Positions 46,001 to 58,548 of a DNA stretch of 64,000 bases are shown one piece after another. The position numbers and the translations under genes were made by a program. Under the pieces are notes generated by a model. That model was not told the origin of the DNA. It made no database searches and worked only from the letters and a program-made list of their open reading frames with translations. The stretch is from Tetracentron sinense (taxonomy: Eukaryota; Streptophyta; Magnoliopsida; Trochodendrales; Trochodendraceae). The stretch is from the NCBI GenBank assembly GCA_015143295.1, contig CM026563.1:7178531-7242530 (forward strand), given 5' to 3'. Position 1 is the first letter of the stretch, and each line of letters opens with the position of its first letter.

Positions 46001-49000
46001 GGGACAAGGGGTAAGTTGTTCCCTGAATAGGGCATAGCCATTGGGCAAGAGGGCCCTTGATGTCTCTATCTACTATTATTCCCAGTCCACTCCCATTATT
46101 TGTCTTATTGAAGTACAAAATTCTTACTCATCACCTCTCTCCAAGCTTTATCCCCTTTCTACTCAATCTCGTACAGGCACATTATATTAATTCTCATTTT
46201 TTGCATTGCAACAACCAACTCCAATCTCTTACATACTAAAGTCCTCACATTCCAAGTAGCAAGATGTATCTCACTCTCTTGGACTAATTTCTTTAGTCGC
46301 ACCTGTCCATTCTAGCTCAAGAACTTCTGTGCCTACTTTTCACCGCAACTAGACATCATTGCAGCATGTTGCTTATATGGAACGCTCTAGCCAGCCCTTG
46401 CCTACTTTACTTCTAGTCTCTTAATAGGAAAATAAGTGATTTTCTTTTTCTTATTCCAGATGCTTACACATAAAAACGTTTGAAAAATCTCTAACTTTCC
46501 TTTCGAAGTTTTCTACTCTAAAGATTTTGGTGTCACTTGTTTTTTTTTTTTGGTTGAGAATTTTCTCTTATGGACGACGAATATAAATGGATGAGTTTAC
46601 TTGCGAATGGGAATAGGCCTTAGGTAATGGAGAGATATCTGTCTGGTGAAAATGAAAGGTCATCATTAGTCAATACACGTTAGGAAATTAGAAGGTGTAA
46701 TCCGCAAACAATGGTGTTGTAGGAAACATTTGATGGGTACTTAGTAGAATCAGAGTGAAGAAATTAGGTTGACTTGATGGAAAGGATCCATCTCCAAAAA
46801 TATTGTGGTTTTCAATAAGAAGGAAGAGAGAGATGGATAGGTGCCAGTGGATCTGTTTTAAGAATCTTAGAAGTATAATTTTTCCCTTGTCAATTTCAAT
46901 GTAAATTTGGCTTTCTTAAGTTGAATTTTTCGTGCAACTCCTGTTTCCTAGAGACCAGGACATTTTGGATCAATCTCATTTTTACTGGAGGCAACTAAAA
47001 TAAACGCTTTCCAGGTGAAAGCAACCATCATAGCAGTTGAGGCTGGACAAGTTCAGAAAGGAATTGTAGATCTGGTGAACAAGCATGCTATTAGGAAGCT
47101 TGTTATGGGGGCAAGGCCAGAGAAGTAAGTGGTTCTCCTTGCCGTTTGAATTTATCTCTGATGATTAGCACACAATGTATGTTTATATGCAATTATGGGT
47201 TATCTAGAATCTTTTGCTTATTTCTGTGTGGTTTCTCTTGTTTCCTGTGATAGCCACAAATAGCTTCTCTCTTATATTCAACTCCCAAACATACTGATAT
47301 TTTTTCCCGATAAAAAGATTTAACATCTTCATTGTTTGTCAGATAATAAAGAAGCTTTTGATATTCAAATTTTATCGGAGAATGTTGTGTTGGAGGAATA
47401 GAAAAGAAGAAGAATAAGAATAAGATGGAAACATATGATTGCATTGTAGAAATGTATGTTATCCTCTCTGTAGATTTTTTTTGTCTGCCAACAAATTTAT
47501 ATACAATATTCCAGAGTAAATGAAAAAAAAATTACACTAATAAAAAACATATCTTAAAATATTCTAATCAGATAAAGCTACCTTGGGATAAATTGAAAAT
47601 TGCATGGCTTTAGATTTGCCTTCTGGCGAAAGGAATAGATATATGCAGCTCACCCTCTCCATAATTGCCTAAAAGATCATGAGGGGTAAGATTGTAAACA
47701 AGGATTTTTTGGCACATAGTAGTCCGAAACTATGGAGAAAGTCAGCAAATCCCTTGGAGAAAAGGTTGGGGGAGATAAGAGTTTTTTTTTTTTTTTCTTG
47801 GAAGGTGGGGGAGATAAGAGTTGCATCAATTTTACGCTGAATGACATGGTAATCAATCTTTATTAATGAAACACTCTCTTCCATATGGTCTAGACAGATT
47901 GTTATTGTTATCACTATACCATAGAGATTTGGACTTTAAAAGGCAGATCCCAGGATCAATTAGATGACCATTAAGTCATAAAACTTAATGGAAGGGGAAG
48001 AGAACAAGTGGCACCTGAATTTGACAGCACTAGGTTTGCCACGGTGAATTTTTTCTTTACCATCCTACAAGTGCCAATAGAAAATGATGCTTTTAGTGTA
48101 GAGAATCATAACAATTTGGATATCAGAATGTTTAAGCACAAAGGGAGGGATTAGCAAAGGACATGGACCAGCCAGGCTATGAGAAAATTTAGCACGAAAA
48201 TCCAGAATGTAATAGAATGAGCATTAACTGCATGGCAATGTTGGTACAGTGACTGTCATGAATGTAAGTCCAAGATTCAATTGCTTATTTTGTGTCAAGC
48301 ATGGAAATAACTCACCAATATACTTGGAATTCCTCATTTAGGTTACATGGGGTGTTAACTTCTTCATCGTGAGTAGATTAGCCTTATTGATCAAATTGTG
48401 GAAGTGCAAATCAAAACTAATACTGAATTGATGTGAGCTGATTTTGTGTCAATGCAAAACTCGGTCCTGAACTTTCTTACGAGTTCCATTTTTTAATAAG
48501 CTTATGGTATTTTTTTTCTAGTTTTTAAGTATTCAATTTCTTCAAGTACTGCCTTCCAAAAAAAAACAATCTTCAAGTACTTAATCCAGATCTGCAAGTA
48601 TGGATTTGAGTTCATATCGTAAAAGACCATACTTCCCCCTTAATGCAGTTAGTGTCTTGATCCAATACAGTTGATCGAACAAGTTTTCAAGTACTCGATC
48701 AAGTTCTTAAGTACTATTTTTGGGTTGAGAGAAAAAATAAGCATGTGTAGACCTCAACTTCAATACAGAGTATATTCAGTTCTCTCAGTCGTTCATACCG
48801 GATGGAGCAAAAACTTCGTAAGATTGTTGATTATGAGTTTGTTAGTTCGGATATTACAATGTTATCAATTTATATCAGTTGTACAGTAAAATTGCAGCCA
48901 AATAGAGTGTATAAAGAAGGCTCCTACACTATGCAAGGAGCGGATCTGTTTGGATGTTGCAGGGGCCTGGCGTCCCTGGCCAGCTTGTAGACTCACAATC

Positions 49001-52000
49001 CATCAGGCCCTGTAAATTATGTGATGGAACAGGTAGGGCATCTTGTCTGGAATTCAGGAGCATTGATGTGATTCAAGAATCTTGCTGGGCTCGTTAGTCA
49101 AATGGACTTTTATGGGTCACCTGACATGAAACAAGTTTAGGCCTGAAATTGAAACCGCGTAAACTTGGATTGTATGACTTGGTATGCCTACAAAAAATGT
49201 GGGTTAGGCTTGGGCTTTTACAAGTGAATCCAACGTGCTATTTCAGCCATATGTGTGCCACTATTATGTATTCGCATACCATTTGTTGTTTGAATTCTTC
49301 TGTATCCTGTAGATCCACAAAAAAATAAATTAAAATCTTGTATGACGAGGAGCATGACATCGGGTATGGCTCTGTACACAATCAAACTCAATTAGTTCCT
49401 CTTTGCTGAGCGAAGTTGTGATGCTTCCTCATAAGAGGACTTATGAAGAGACGACAGGATTACGTGAAACGGTTGATGGCGAAGTGATAAATTTTTAAGC
49501 TTGCAAGGGGAAACCATCAAAGGGATGCTCGACATGGTGGGAAGGCTGCTAGGTACACAGCCAGTGTGGAAAGAAGGATTGGGTGTCGAGGATTTTGAGT
49601 TGTCTTTCACTTACTCTTATATGTACATATTTATACTGAGTTTTTTTTTTCCATCGCTTGTCTATGACATTTGTATTTTTTTTTATCACATGGCATCTAG
49701 AAAATTTATTAATGGTGATAATAATAAAAATAATGCAACCACATTTACTTCCACATCTATACCAGAGTGACCTCTTCTCTGATTGGAAACACTTCAGATG
49801 AGGCCCTCACAATGATGCGTTGTGTCACCTTAGCCTAGCTGGGATCCTTGTCTGGACGGGGCCACCTTGTTTTGGTGATAACTGTGGTCATTTTCAGTCT
49901 GCAAGAGCTACATGGGCACATTTAGGACAAATGTATTGGAAAATTGACATTAACATAACTAATAACTCCGCTAGCTCTGTGTTGCCTGCATTGCGGGTCC
50001 CAAGTCTGGGTGAAGAAAGGTTGGGTCAAGTTGGCAACTCGGGCTTAGCTAGTGGTGGAGGTTTTCTTAGAGATGAATCTAGCAGGTGGTTGAAAGGTTT
50101 TGCATATAATATTGGCATTTGTACTATGACTATGGCTGAAGTATGAGCCATCTATCATGGTCTTGCCTTGGCTTGGTATGCGAGTTATAGACAGGCAATT
50201 GTGAAACGGACTCCAAGTCTGCTGCTTTATTTCTGAAGAAGGAAGCCGCAATTCGTGACTCCCATAGACCTTTAATCAATGCTTGTCAAGACTAAATTTT
50301 GAGGTCTTGTGAATGCCAGTTGATGCATGTGTGCAGGGAAGAGAATTTCGCAACAGATTGGCTTGCAAATCTTGGTTCTCTTCCCCTTGGCTAGAAGATT
50401 TTTACGGATCCCTTGATGATCTTAAGGTTTTGCTTAGAAATAACGTAATTGGGGCTACCATCCCTAGGGTTTGTTCTCTGTAGTTTTGTGGGCTTTGCCT
50501 CCCATTGAACCAAAAAGAAAAGTTGGGTGGGGATATAATCATGAATTATTGCTCAGTTGTTTTGAGCTTTATGCTAGGGCATTCCTTGGAGACAATGGGT
50601 CGGGCAAGACCTAACCTACATTATAGTTGAAATTGAGATAGGGTTAGCAAGGGAATTTACTGGAACTTTGGAATAGACACACTCAACGACGCTTTGTTGC
50701 ACTAAAAAGTAGGTAAGGGTCCTCGTTCTAGACTGGACAAGTGCAATTAAAGAAGCTTGTACAAGAGAGTAGGATTTGTCTCACCATTTGGGATGTATGG
50801 ACTTTGATAATTAAGAGGTTGGAGTCAACGTTCTAAATGTTGATATTGTAGGATATGACGCACCTTGAAAAAAAGATATATTGCAGGATATATCGTTTTG
50901 TGGGGAATAAATCGCACGTTGAGGGAAAAATTGGGGGAAAATGGGAAAAAATTTAAAAATTTTCAGTGACTTCAAGAAATGTTAAATAAACGTTAATACA
51001 CATTTTAGAATAAAAAAATAACAATGTACATAAGAGATGCAATGGGAAGGGGGCAAAGATGTACGCACGTTGACACTTTTTTATTTTATTTTTTTAATAA
51101 AGCTTATTTTGCCGATCAAAAAATAATAATAATAATAATAATACACAATTTGAATTTCATACATGATACATTCATGTTCCAACCCACCCTAAGAACTACA
51201 ATAAGAGCCACATGGAGTTAAGCTAAAAAATTAAAAATTTTGAGGTTCTTCCAAAATTATTTCCTTTTACAAGAGTTGTTTGGTCTTATTTCCTTTTACA
51301 TCTTAGTATCCCATGGACCTTTCCCTGTTATTTCCGAAGCTTCTTATCATGCTGACTTTTAGTGGCATTCCTTTCGCCGACGGGCATTGTTTGACCTTTC
51401 CTTCCAGGGTTGATAGTTTGGTCTCTCTGGAAAGAAATGAATAAGAGAGTTTTTGAGGACACCTTGTTGACCTTGCCATGGATCCGTTTGCGAGTACGCC
51501 ATCTAGTTTCAGACTTTCAGCATGGTGTTCTGTAGGAGAGAACTGTGGTGACTCTTGGAGGGATATTTTCCCACCTTAATCTATTGATGTAAGCCAGGTT
51601 TTGTATTTTCTTTCTCCTTTTGCTCTCCTGGGTTCACTCTTTGTGAACTTTCTTTGTTCTCCCCTCTTCTTTTTATATATTGATATCTTGATTACCCATT
51701 TGAAAAAATATTTCGCACCCCTGCGATATCAAAAGACGTTTGGGATATATCGGAAATATCAAAGATGTTCAAACCATGGTTGGAGTTGGTGGATTCAATC
51801 AAAAAGATGAGAGTTAATTTAATGTATCTATCGAAGACCAAATGGAAAGAGGATAAAGCTAGGAGATTAATGATGGTGCATATGTTGGTACTAGGTAAAG
51901 GGAGATAATAGGAATAATATATTAATAATTGTGGATTAATGCATGAAGGATAGTACTGTAGGGGTAAAGAAAGTAAGGAAGAGGTTGTTGTCAAAATAGT

Positions 52001-55000
52001 GTTAAGTGAGGTTATAACTAACATTATTTATGCTTATGAATCCCAAGTGGGATTAGAAGAAAACTTCAAGAAGCAATTTTGGTGAGGTTTCAAAGGGCGC
52101 TGGAGAAAAGAGTTTCTACTATAAGACTTGGCAAAGAACTAGAAACAAAGAATATCTAAAACGGTATAAAAAATGCATAAATATGGCCAAACATAAAGTA
52201 TATGATGACTTATACAATAAGGTGATTAAAAGAGAGAGTGAAAAAATGTTTATAAACTTGCAAGTATCAAGGAAAGAAAAACTAGAAACCTAGACCATGT
52301 TAGATTCATTAAGAGTGATGACCTGAGAGTCCTGGTGAAGGACGAAGATATTAAGGAAAGTGGAGAATATATTTTTACTAGTTGCTAAATGAAGCAAACA
52401 GGGCCTTGGACTGGATGGGGAGGCTAACTCTACGGGGACTAAAGAATATTATTATTTTTAGATTGGTAAGATGGCTAATATATTAAATAACCATAGAAAA
52501 ACAACAAAGATTCAAAGACCAATGAATAGGGAAGAGAAAGAAAGAAAAGCGAAAAAATACAAATCATACCCCAAGATCGACCAAGCATTAAACCAAAGAA
52601 GAGAAAGCAAAAAATGAAGAAGATCTAATCTTCTCCGTTTTATTATCTTCTTCTATTAGGCTAAAGAACATTATTATTTTTGTAGAATTAGGATATTCAA
52701 AGTGAAGAAATCTCTAGCAAGGATGAAAATATTACAGCTTTGCATTATGATTGGCATAGAAATACGTAGGAGAATATGGTTTGTCCAGACTAAATATGAT
52801 GTTTAATAAGAATTTGAAGATTAGGAAAGTGTTAAATGAATGGAGGAGAGGCGTTGTGGTACCTATATGCAATAACACCAAAGATGACCAATGTCACACT
52901 AGTTACCACGGGATCAAAGTTATCAGTCTTGTTACGAAATCATTATGGGAGAGACAACAAAGACTAAGACAAGTAGCTAGATTATAAGAAAATTAGTTTG
53001 GATTCATGTCGAGAGGGTCTACCATCAATGCTACATTCTTACTCAAACAATTAAAGGAGAAATTCGGGGAGAAGAGGAAAAACCCCATATGGTCTTTATT
53101 GACTTAGAGAGAGCATGTGATTGATTTACTAGAGAGTTAATCTGGTGGGGATTGGATAATCAAAGAGTTCCGAGCAAATATATTGATATCATTAAGGGCA
53201 TGTATGAGAGAGTCGTAACTACTGTGAGAATAATTGGTATTGAGACAAATGAGTTCCCAGTGACAGTAAGTTTACGTAAGGGGTCGATTAAGAATTGACG
53301 GCTTATATTTAAAAGGAAGTCCCTTAGTGTATGCTATTTGCAAATGACGTGATATTGATTGATGAGACCAGAGATAGTAAAAGCAAAAATAGAATTATGG
53401 AGGGATATATATCCAAGGGTTCTAAAATAAGTTGAATTCAAACAAAATATATGGAATACAAGGCAATCAAGAAGCAACACATTCATAGAATAAGTCTAGG
53501 TTGTGTAGCTAAGATGAGGATGTTAAGATGGATGAGTAGAAAGACTAGGAAAGATAAGATTAAAATTTAAAAATAAGCGCACTTCGGAAATTTGGGAGTA
53601 ACTTCAATAGGTGATAAAAAAAAATAAAAAATCAATTGAGATGGTTTGAATACGTTCAGCTAAGATTAATTATGGCACCAATGAGAATGAATGAGTTGGT
53701 GCAATTTGAAGACTCTAAGATGGCGAGAAGAAGGCCGAAAAGGACGCAAATGGAGTTCTTGAGAAAAAAATTGATAACACACCCACTAACCAAAGTTATG
53801 GTCTCAATAGACAAAAATGGTCGGACAAAATTCTTGTTGTTGACCCCAAATAGTTGGGATCAAGGCCATGATAAAGAAGAAGCATTGGAAAACTGACATA
53901 CATTTGTAGGGGGTGATGGTTCTATACCTAGGTTGGTGTTTGCCGAGTATGATTTCAGTTCAACACTGTGAAAGGCTAGTATGCTGTTAGAAAACCAGCC
54001 TAGAATAAGCAACTTGCTCACTTTGGCATTGAAAACACAACATTATAGCTTACATACTCACTAAATTAACTTGATGGAAAAAATGGGATTAGTGGTCATA
54101 TTCCATGCTTGTTTCTGTTATATGTTAAGTTGATTAAACTATCTATTTTATAAAAGCGTGTTATTTAAGAAATTGCTTGCAGCATTATCTTACTCGGTAT
54201 GTTGGTAAGTATGTGGTCCAAGTGAATATCACTCATATGGGATTAGAGAGTACCCATAAATAAAGAGGAATTGCACATGTTTCATACAAACATCAAGGAT
54301 GCTATGAACATACGCAATATCTTACAGATTTTATTAGATGCTGGCACATAGTGATTAAGAAATAGAATCTGTTTTAGACTTTGTGAATCACAGGATATTC
54401 ATTATAAATGGTGAGAATCTAACTTGGCATTTTAACTTCATTGGATATAAAAAAAGATTTGGTATATATTAGTGGATGCTAGTGGCTTTAAATATAAAAG
54501 CTTGTAAATCTGGTATATTTTAAGTTCCGGTACTGTTCCAACGGCAAACCGCAGATGATGAATCATGGACAAGGTGGACCCATGATTAGCGAACTAGAAT
54601 TGAGGACCTAATTTTTCTGATATATATTTTGTTTCCTTGTCACTGTTAGATTCCCAAAACAATATATTTCACTCCTTTGGTATTCTTTGCTTGTGTAATT
54701 AATTTACTGTGAAGTTCAACCACATGTTCTTTCTGCCTGTACTGATGGGTACAGTACAGTTGCATGAAGGTGAAGGAAAACTCTAGCAAGGCAAACTATG
54801 CTGCCAAATATGCTCCTACATTCTGTGAGATATGGTTTGTCAACAAAGGAAAACTTGTCTGGACGAGAGAGGCCTCTGAAGGTCCGATTATTCTGCCACC
54901 AATTCTTAGTCCACCTGAAACTGCACTTGCCAAAAGGTTAAGTTCGATTTCGTTGCAATATCATAAGAGTGACTTGATATTCAACCCGACATATGTTCAA

Positions 55001-58000
55001 TCCAGTTCTTCTACTACAGATAGACTCTGGGATGGAGTTAGAAACTGGGTTCGCAGAGAACCAGATCACGTAGAAGTGGCTTTGTCTTCCACATTATCCT
55101 ATTCTACTGATAGATTTGAATCTGATCCACTTTATTCCCAAAGCTCATTCAGTTCAAAAATTACTAGAACGGCTTCTGGATATTCGTCTGCTGAAAGAAG
55201 GGTGTCATCAGATTATGACTCAAAGATTGAGGAAGCAAGATTGTATAATCAGCTTACAGAAGCAAGGATTGAAGCCGAGTTATCAAAGAATGAAGCATTT
55301 GCAGAGCTAGTGAAGCGCAAGAAGTTGGAATCAGAAGCTGTGGAAATTATCGAGAAGGTAGCGTAGAGTTGACCTTGATTTCCTCACTTTGCTTTCTGGA
55401 TCTTTGGTTTGCCTATTCCATAGTCATTTTTTAACGCATAGCATCCTTGAGAATTTTCAGGAAAGGAAATTTTAAGGAGATATTATGGTGTTGTTTTGTT
55501 ATTATGGAGTTTTATGGCGGAAGATTGCTCAAATTAAATAACTGGATATTTTATAAATTTATAAATATCGAGTTCTTTAAAAATCCCACTATCAGAAAAT
55601 ATTTGCATGATTTCAAATATGGGCGATGTGTGATGAAGTTTAATTGCTTCCTCATAATAGATCTCATTTCTTGCTGTGATGAAGTTTAATTGCTTCCTCA
55701 TAATAGATCTCATTTCTTGCTCCCTTACCAGGTCAAGGCTTTTGAAGCTGCCCACACACGTGAAGTTGAGCTCAGAAAAGAAGTTGAGGGTGTACTAAGA
55801 ACTACTAGACAGGAACAAGAAAAGCTCTTGGAACAAAGAGAAGAACTAACTAGAGAGCTGCAGAAGACCATGAGAAATGTAGCTGTCCTGGATAGTCGTG
55901 CCTGGGAAGTGGACCATCGGCGAGAAGAAGCTGCTGAAGAACTAAGGCTCATCCAAGCATCCATTGCAACTGTCCGGCATGAAAGATTGAAGATCCGGCA
56001 GCAGAAATCAGAAGCAGTGTGTTGGCTCGAACGGTGGAGAAGGCGTGGGCAAGCTGGAGCTCCAAACTGCAATGAGTTCATTGGCTTTGTTGATGATTCA
56101 CCTGAGTTTACAGAATTTTGTTTATCGGATCTGCAGACTGCAACGTGCAACTTTTCCGAGAGCTTCAAGATTGGGCAGGGAGGGTATGGTTGTGTTTACA
56201 AGGGAGAGATAATGAACAAAAGTGTTGCTATAAAGAAGCTGCATCCATATAACATGCAAGGCCGATCAGAGTTTCAACAAGAGGTTGTCTGCTCTCTCTC
56301 TCTCTCAATTTGTTAATGCATTTTTCTTGGAAAAGTATCATAGTTAATGAGAACTTGGTGACATGATAGGGTAGGCATTATAGTACCATACACACATAGG
56401 CTTTGGACCCACAATTTGTTGGGTCTCACCATTGAGTTTAAGGACATTAATAGTTACCAAATACGGGTAAGGGTATAATACGACAATGATCCATTAAGGA
56501 AGTACGGGTGTTATACGCCAAAAACACAACAAAAGTACGGGAAAAATAAAAATAATTAATAATTACAAATAAATAAAAATTATAATTTAACTAATAACAA
56601 TCATTTAATATGGAATATGCGTTTAACATGGAAAAAGTACGGCAAAAATATACTTATTGTACGTATTTAATACGTAATTCCCATATTAAACAGGTATTAT
56701 ATGGTGATAGGCATATAATACATTACACGATAAAAGTTTGCAGTTGTAAATGGCAGCCCCCTCTAAAAGTATTATACATGTATAATACGGGTGTTTGGTA
56801 ACTATGAGGACATCAGGCTAATTGTATGTGCCTATCGACTTCTTTCTGGATGCGGTGTTTTTCTGATCATCCAACAGAATACTATAGGGTTGATGTTTGG
56901 TTTAGCGGATCAGGTCAATTTTTGGCCTAGGAGAACTCTTTGGTGAGATGCATAAAATATGAGCTTGACCATATACCATGTTCCAAATTCCAACTGACCC
57001 AAGTATTCCTCTCAAAGTTTTGACTAAAAAAACACCATCTCACAGTAAGATTGGTCTGTCAATGAATCACCAAAATTGAAAATACCCCGTCTTTGTCTGA
57101 TTAGACAGTCAAGTACCCCTTGGTATTTCTTGTATGATTAATATACCCTTTGTTTTCATGTATCCAGGTTCAAGTTCTTGGCAAACTACACCATCCTCAT
57201 CTGGTGACTTTGATTGGTGCTTGCCTAGAAGCCTGGTCCCTCGTCTATGAGTACTTGCCCAATGGGAGCCTCCAAGATCACCTTTTCCGGAAAAGTAACA
57301 CCCCTCCCCTGGACTGGAAGACCCGAACACGAATTGCCACTGAAATCTCAAGTGCCCTTGTCTTCTTGCACTCTTCCAAACCTGAAAAAATTGTCCATGG
57401 TGATCTCAAACCCGAAAACATCCTTCTTGATTCTGAATTTAACTGCAAGATTGGTGATTTCGGGATTTGTCGCTTAGTTCCAGAGGAGACCTTGCGTTGC
57501 CCAAGTTTCCGGCTGAATACTGAACCGAAGAGTGCATTTCCATATACAGACCCAGAGCTGAATAGAACTGGATCCCTGACGCCCAAGTCTGACATTTACT
57601 CTTTTGGACTTATTATTCTACAGCTACTCACTGGGAGGCATCCAGTGGGCTTAGCAGGCGAGGTGCATCGGGCAGTGTCGTGTGGAAAATTGCCGTCAAT
57701 TTTGGATACATCAGCTGGAGAATGGCCTACATTTGTGGCGAGACGATTGGTGGACCTGGGGTTACAATGCTGTGAATTGAACAGTCGGGATCGGCCGGAG
57801 CTCACACCAACTATGGTGAGGGAGCTGGAGCGGTTGCACGTCACAGAGGAGCGGCCAGTGCCATCTTTCTTTTTGTGCCCAATCCTCCAGGTGAGTGGTA
57901 AGCAATATCCTTAATATAGTAACTATGAGGAAAATCCAAGCTGTTGGCTTTGGGGCCGTGAATGCATATGGAACCGTGAATAGTGCCATCATGGTCTGCA

Positions 58001-58548
58001 TGAGACAGTTTGTATTCCTGTTATAAGACGATTTGATGAAAATCCAAGCTATTTTGCTTCAGGACCATGATAGCGTTGCGACGCTTCCCTGTTGCTTTGA
58101 AAGATTACATTTAGCTCATTTGGTATTTTAACCTGAAGGGCAAAGGCAAGGGTCAGCCCTAACCTTGCCCTAGCCCTTCAAGGGCCTGGATTGCCTAGGC
58201 CCTAACCCTGCTCTCAAGGGCCACGGCAGGGCCATAGGTTTGGAAAGAAAAGAGACTTTTTTTCTCATTCGAGATGACAGGATTTTTTTCACCTAGTATG
58301 AAGATATCTTGTTATATATGCCTTGTATGGCTCACATCATAACAATGGGATGGTTGCAGGAGATAATGCACGATCCTCAAGTGGCAGCAGACGGGTTCAC
58401 CTATGAAGGCGAAGCCTTGCGTGGATGGTTGGAAAATGGGCGTGAAACTTCTCCAATGACCAATTTGAAGTTGAGTCACCTGCATCTTACTCCTAACCAT
58501 GCACTTCAACTCGCCATCCACGACTGGCTTTGCAATTCGAGTGCGTGA
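43094..58548 (+). CDS. U-box E3 ligase/receptor-like kinase with USP domain, 843 aa
   Basis: The protein joins a universal-stress-protein domain, coiled coil, protein kinase and C-terminal U-box, the PUB33/PUB35/PUB52-type architecture, usually cytoplasmic or membrane-associated. Exons are 43094-43334, 43409-43527, 47015-47124, 54760-55357, 55732-56283, 57168-57890 and 58360-58548. All joins are GT-AG and in phase, 844 codons with TGA. The USP-like domain lies in the first about 160 residues (LVYLGVCLEAKVKATIIAVE). Charged coiled coil runs about 305-450. The kinase has a Gly loop IGQGGYGCV at 503-511, Lys524, HGD at 617-619 (Arg of HRD replaced, so non-RD), KPEN and DFG at 637-639. The U-box (FFLCPILQEIMHDPQVAADGF) starts near 773. 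The E2-recruiting surface looks complete. Introns 2 (3.5 kb), 3 (7.6 kb) and 5 hold transposons. The gene seems intact. Confidence 0.96.
43643..43915. mobile_element. Foldback MITE, family F, in U-box kinase intron 2
   Basis: It has TGCCACGTGTCCCTTTTGAC, ACTGTGGTTAAGATTACCC and the inverted GGGTGAATCTTAATCACAAT, AGTGTCAAAAGGGACACATG. The outer arms are diverged. Confidence 0.75.
45310..45400. mobile_element. Truncated hAT-like end (CAATGTTTTAAAAGGCG)
   Basis: The terminus CAATGTTTTAAAAGGCGTG, followed by AGGC/GAGGC repeats, resembles the hAT termini described here. No right end was found before the next element. Confidence 0.4.
45477..45771. mobile_element. 295-bp GGGGCAGAGCC-family hAT-like MITE
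   Basis: The ends CATGGGCAGAGCCAGG and, read inward, CAGGGGCAGAGCCACATG are flanked by identical octamers TATATATG (45469-45476 and 45772-45779). It is the best-bounded copy of this family and lies in intron 2 of the U-box kinase gene, within the LINE relic. Confidence 0.88.
49990..50525 (+). mobile_element. LINE 3' end with RNase H domain relic
   Basis: Plus-strand fragments read GGGFLRDESSRWLKGFAYNI, then MAEVWAIYHGLALAW after a stop, KSAALFLKKEA, and CREENFATDWLANLGSLPLG, the RNase H domain at the C-terminus of plant LINE ORF2. Stops and frame breaks are present. It ends in an A-rich tail near 50510-50522. Confidence 0.8.
50826..51778. mobile_element. 953-bp nonautonomous hAT element in intron 3
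   Basis: The ends CAACGTTCTAAATGTTGATA and, read inward, CATGGTTTGAACATCTTTGA are flanked by identical octamers GTTGGAGT (50818-50825 and 51779-51786). Inside both ends are GATATATCG-like motifs. The middle carries a piece of LINE coding sequence (about 51415-51480, SLWKERNKRVFEDTLLTLPW) and its 3' tail, inserted or captured. No transposase is present. Confidence 0.93.
51787..53896 (+). mobile_element. LINE relic in U-box kinase intron 3
   Basis: Degenerate plus-strand pieces appear in order: an endonuclease end (YESQVGLEENFKKQFW near 52035-52080), connecting regions, RT pieces near 53000-53390 (CMLFANDVILIDETR), and the C-terminal block QLRWFEYVQLRLIMAPMRMN ... RRRPKRTQMEFLRKKL at 53630-53896. 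Many stops. The hAT element at 50826 lies directly upstream and may have split this LINE. Confidence 0.75.
56449..56806. mobile_element. 358-bp hAT-like MITE in U-box kinase intron 5
   Basis: The ends AATAGTTACCAAATACGGG and, read inward, CATAGTTACCAAACACCCG are flanked by AGGACATT (56441-56448) and AGGACATC (56807-56814). The interior repeats GTATAATACG and TACGTATTTAATACGTA in both orientations. Confidence 0.85.

Larger units (their letters stand above)
44170..46270 (-). mobile_element. LINE relic, antisense in U-box kinase intron 2
   Basis: Minus-strand pieces follow non-LTR retrotransposon order. Endonuclease-like N-terminal sequence (HLATWNVRTL type) lies near 46265-46060. Reverse transcriptase pieces follow at about 44950-44700 (RVIKQRLRLVSEKQF, then TIETIFLLRQL after a stop) and 44471-44270 (GLHQGSVMSPYLFILIMDKL, with CILFVDDVVL holding the DD of the active site). 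Stops and shifts are frequent. A MITE (45477-45771) interrupts it. Confidence 0.75.
47125..54759 (+). other. Intron 3 of the U-box kinase gene (7.6 kb)
   Basis: An unusually long intron lies between the USP half-exons. It contains a LINE RNase H relic (about 49990-50525), a 953-bp hAT element (50826-51778) with a LINE 3' fragment inside, and a second LINE relic (about 51787-53896). 47130-49790 and 53900-54750 show nothing I can assign. Confidence 0.8.

Noticed and set aside
55358-55366. Stop soon after the 200-codon frame at 54764-55366, suggesting a short USP protein
   Set aside because: GTAGCG at 55358 is a splice donor in frame with exon 5; the stop is intronic.
43094-58548. Split of the U-box kinase into two or three genes because of long introns
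   Set aside because: All seven exons join in phase and give the known USP-kinase-U-box order.
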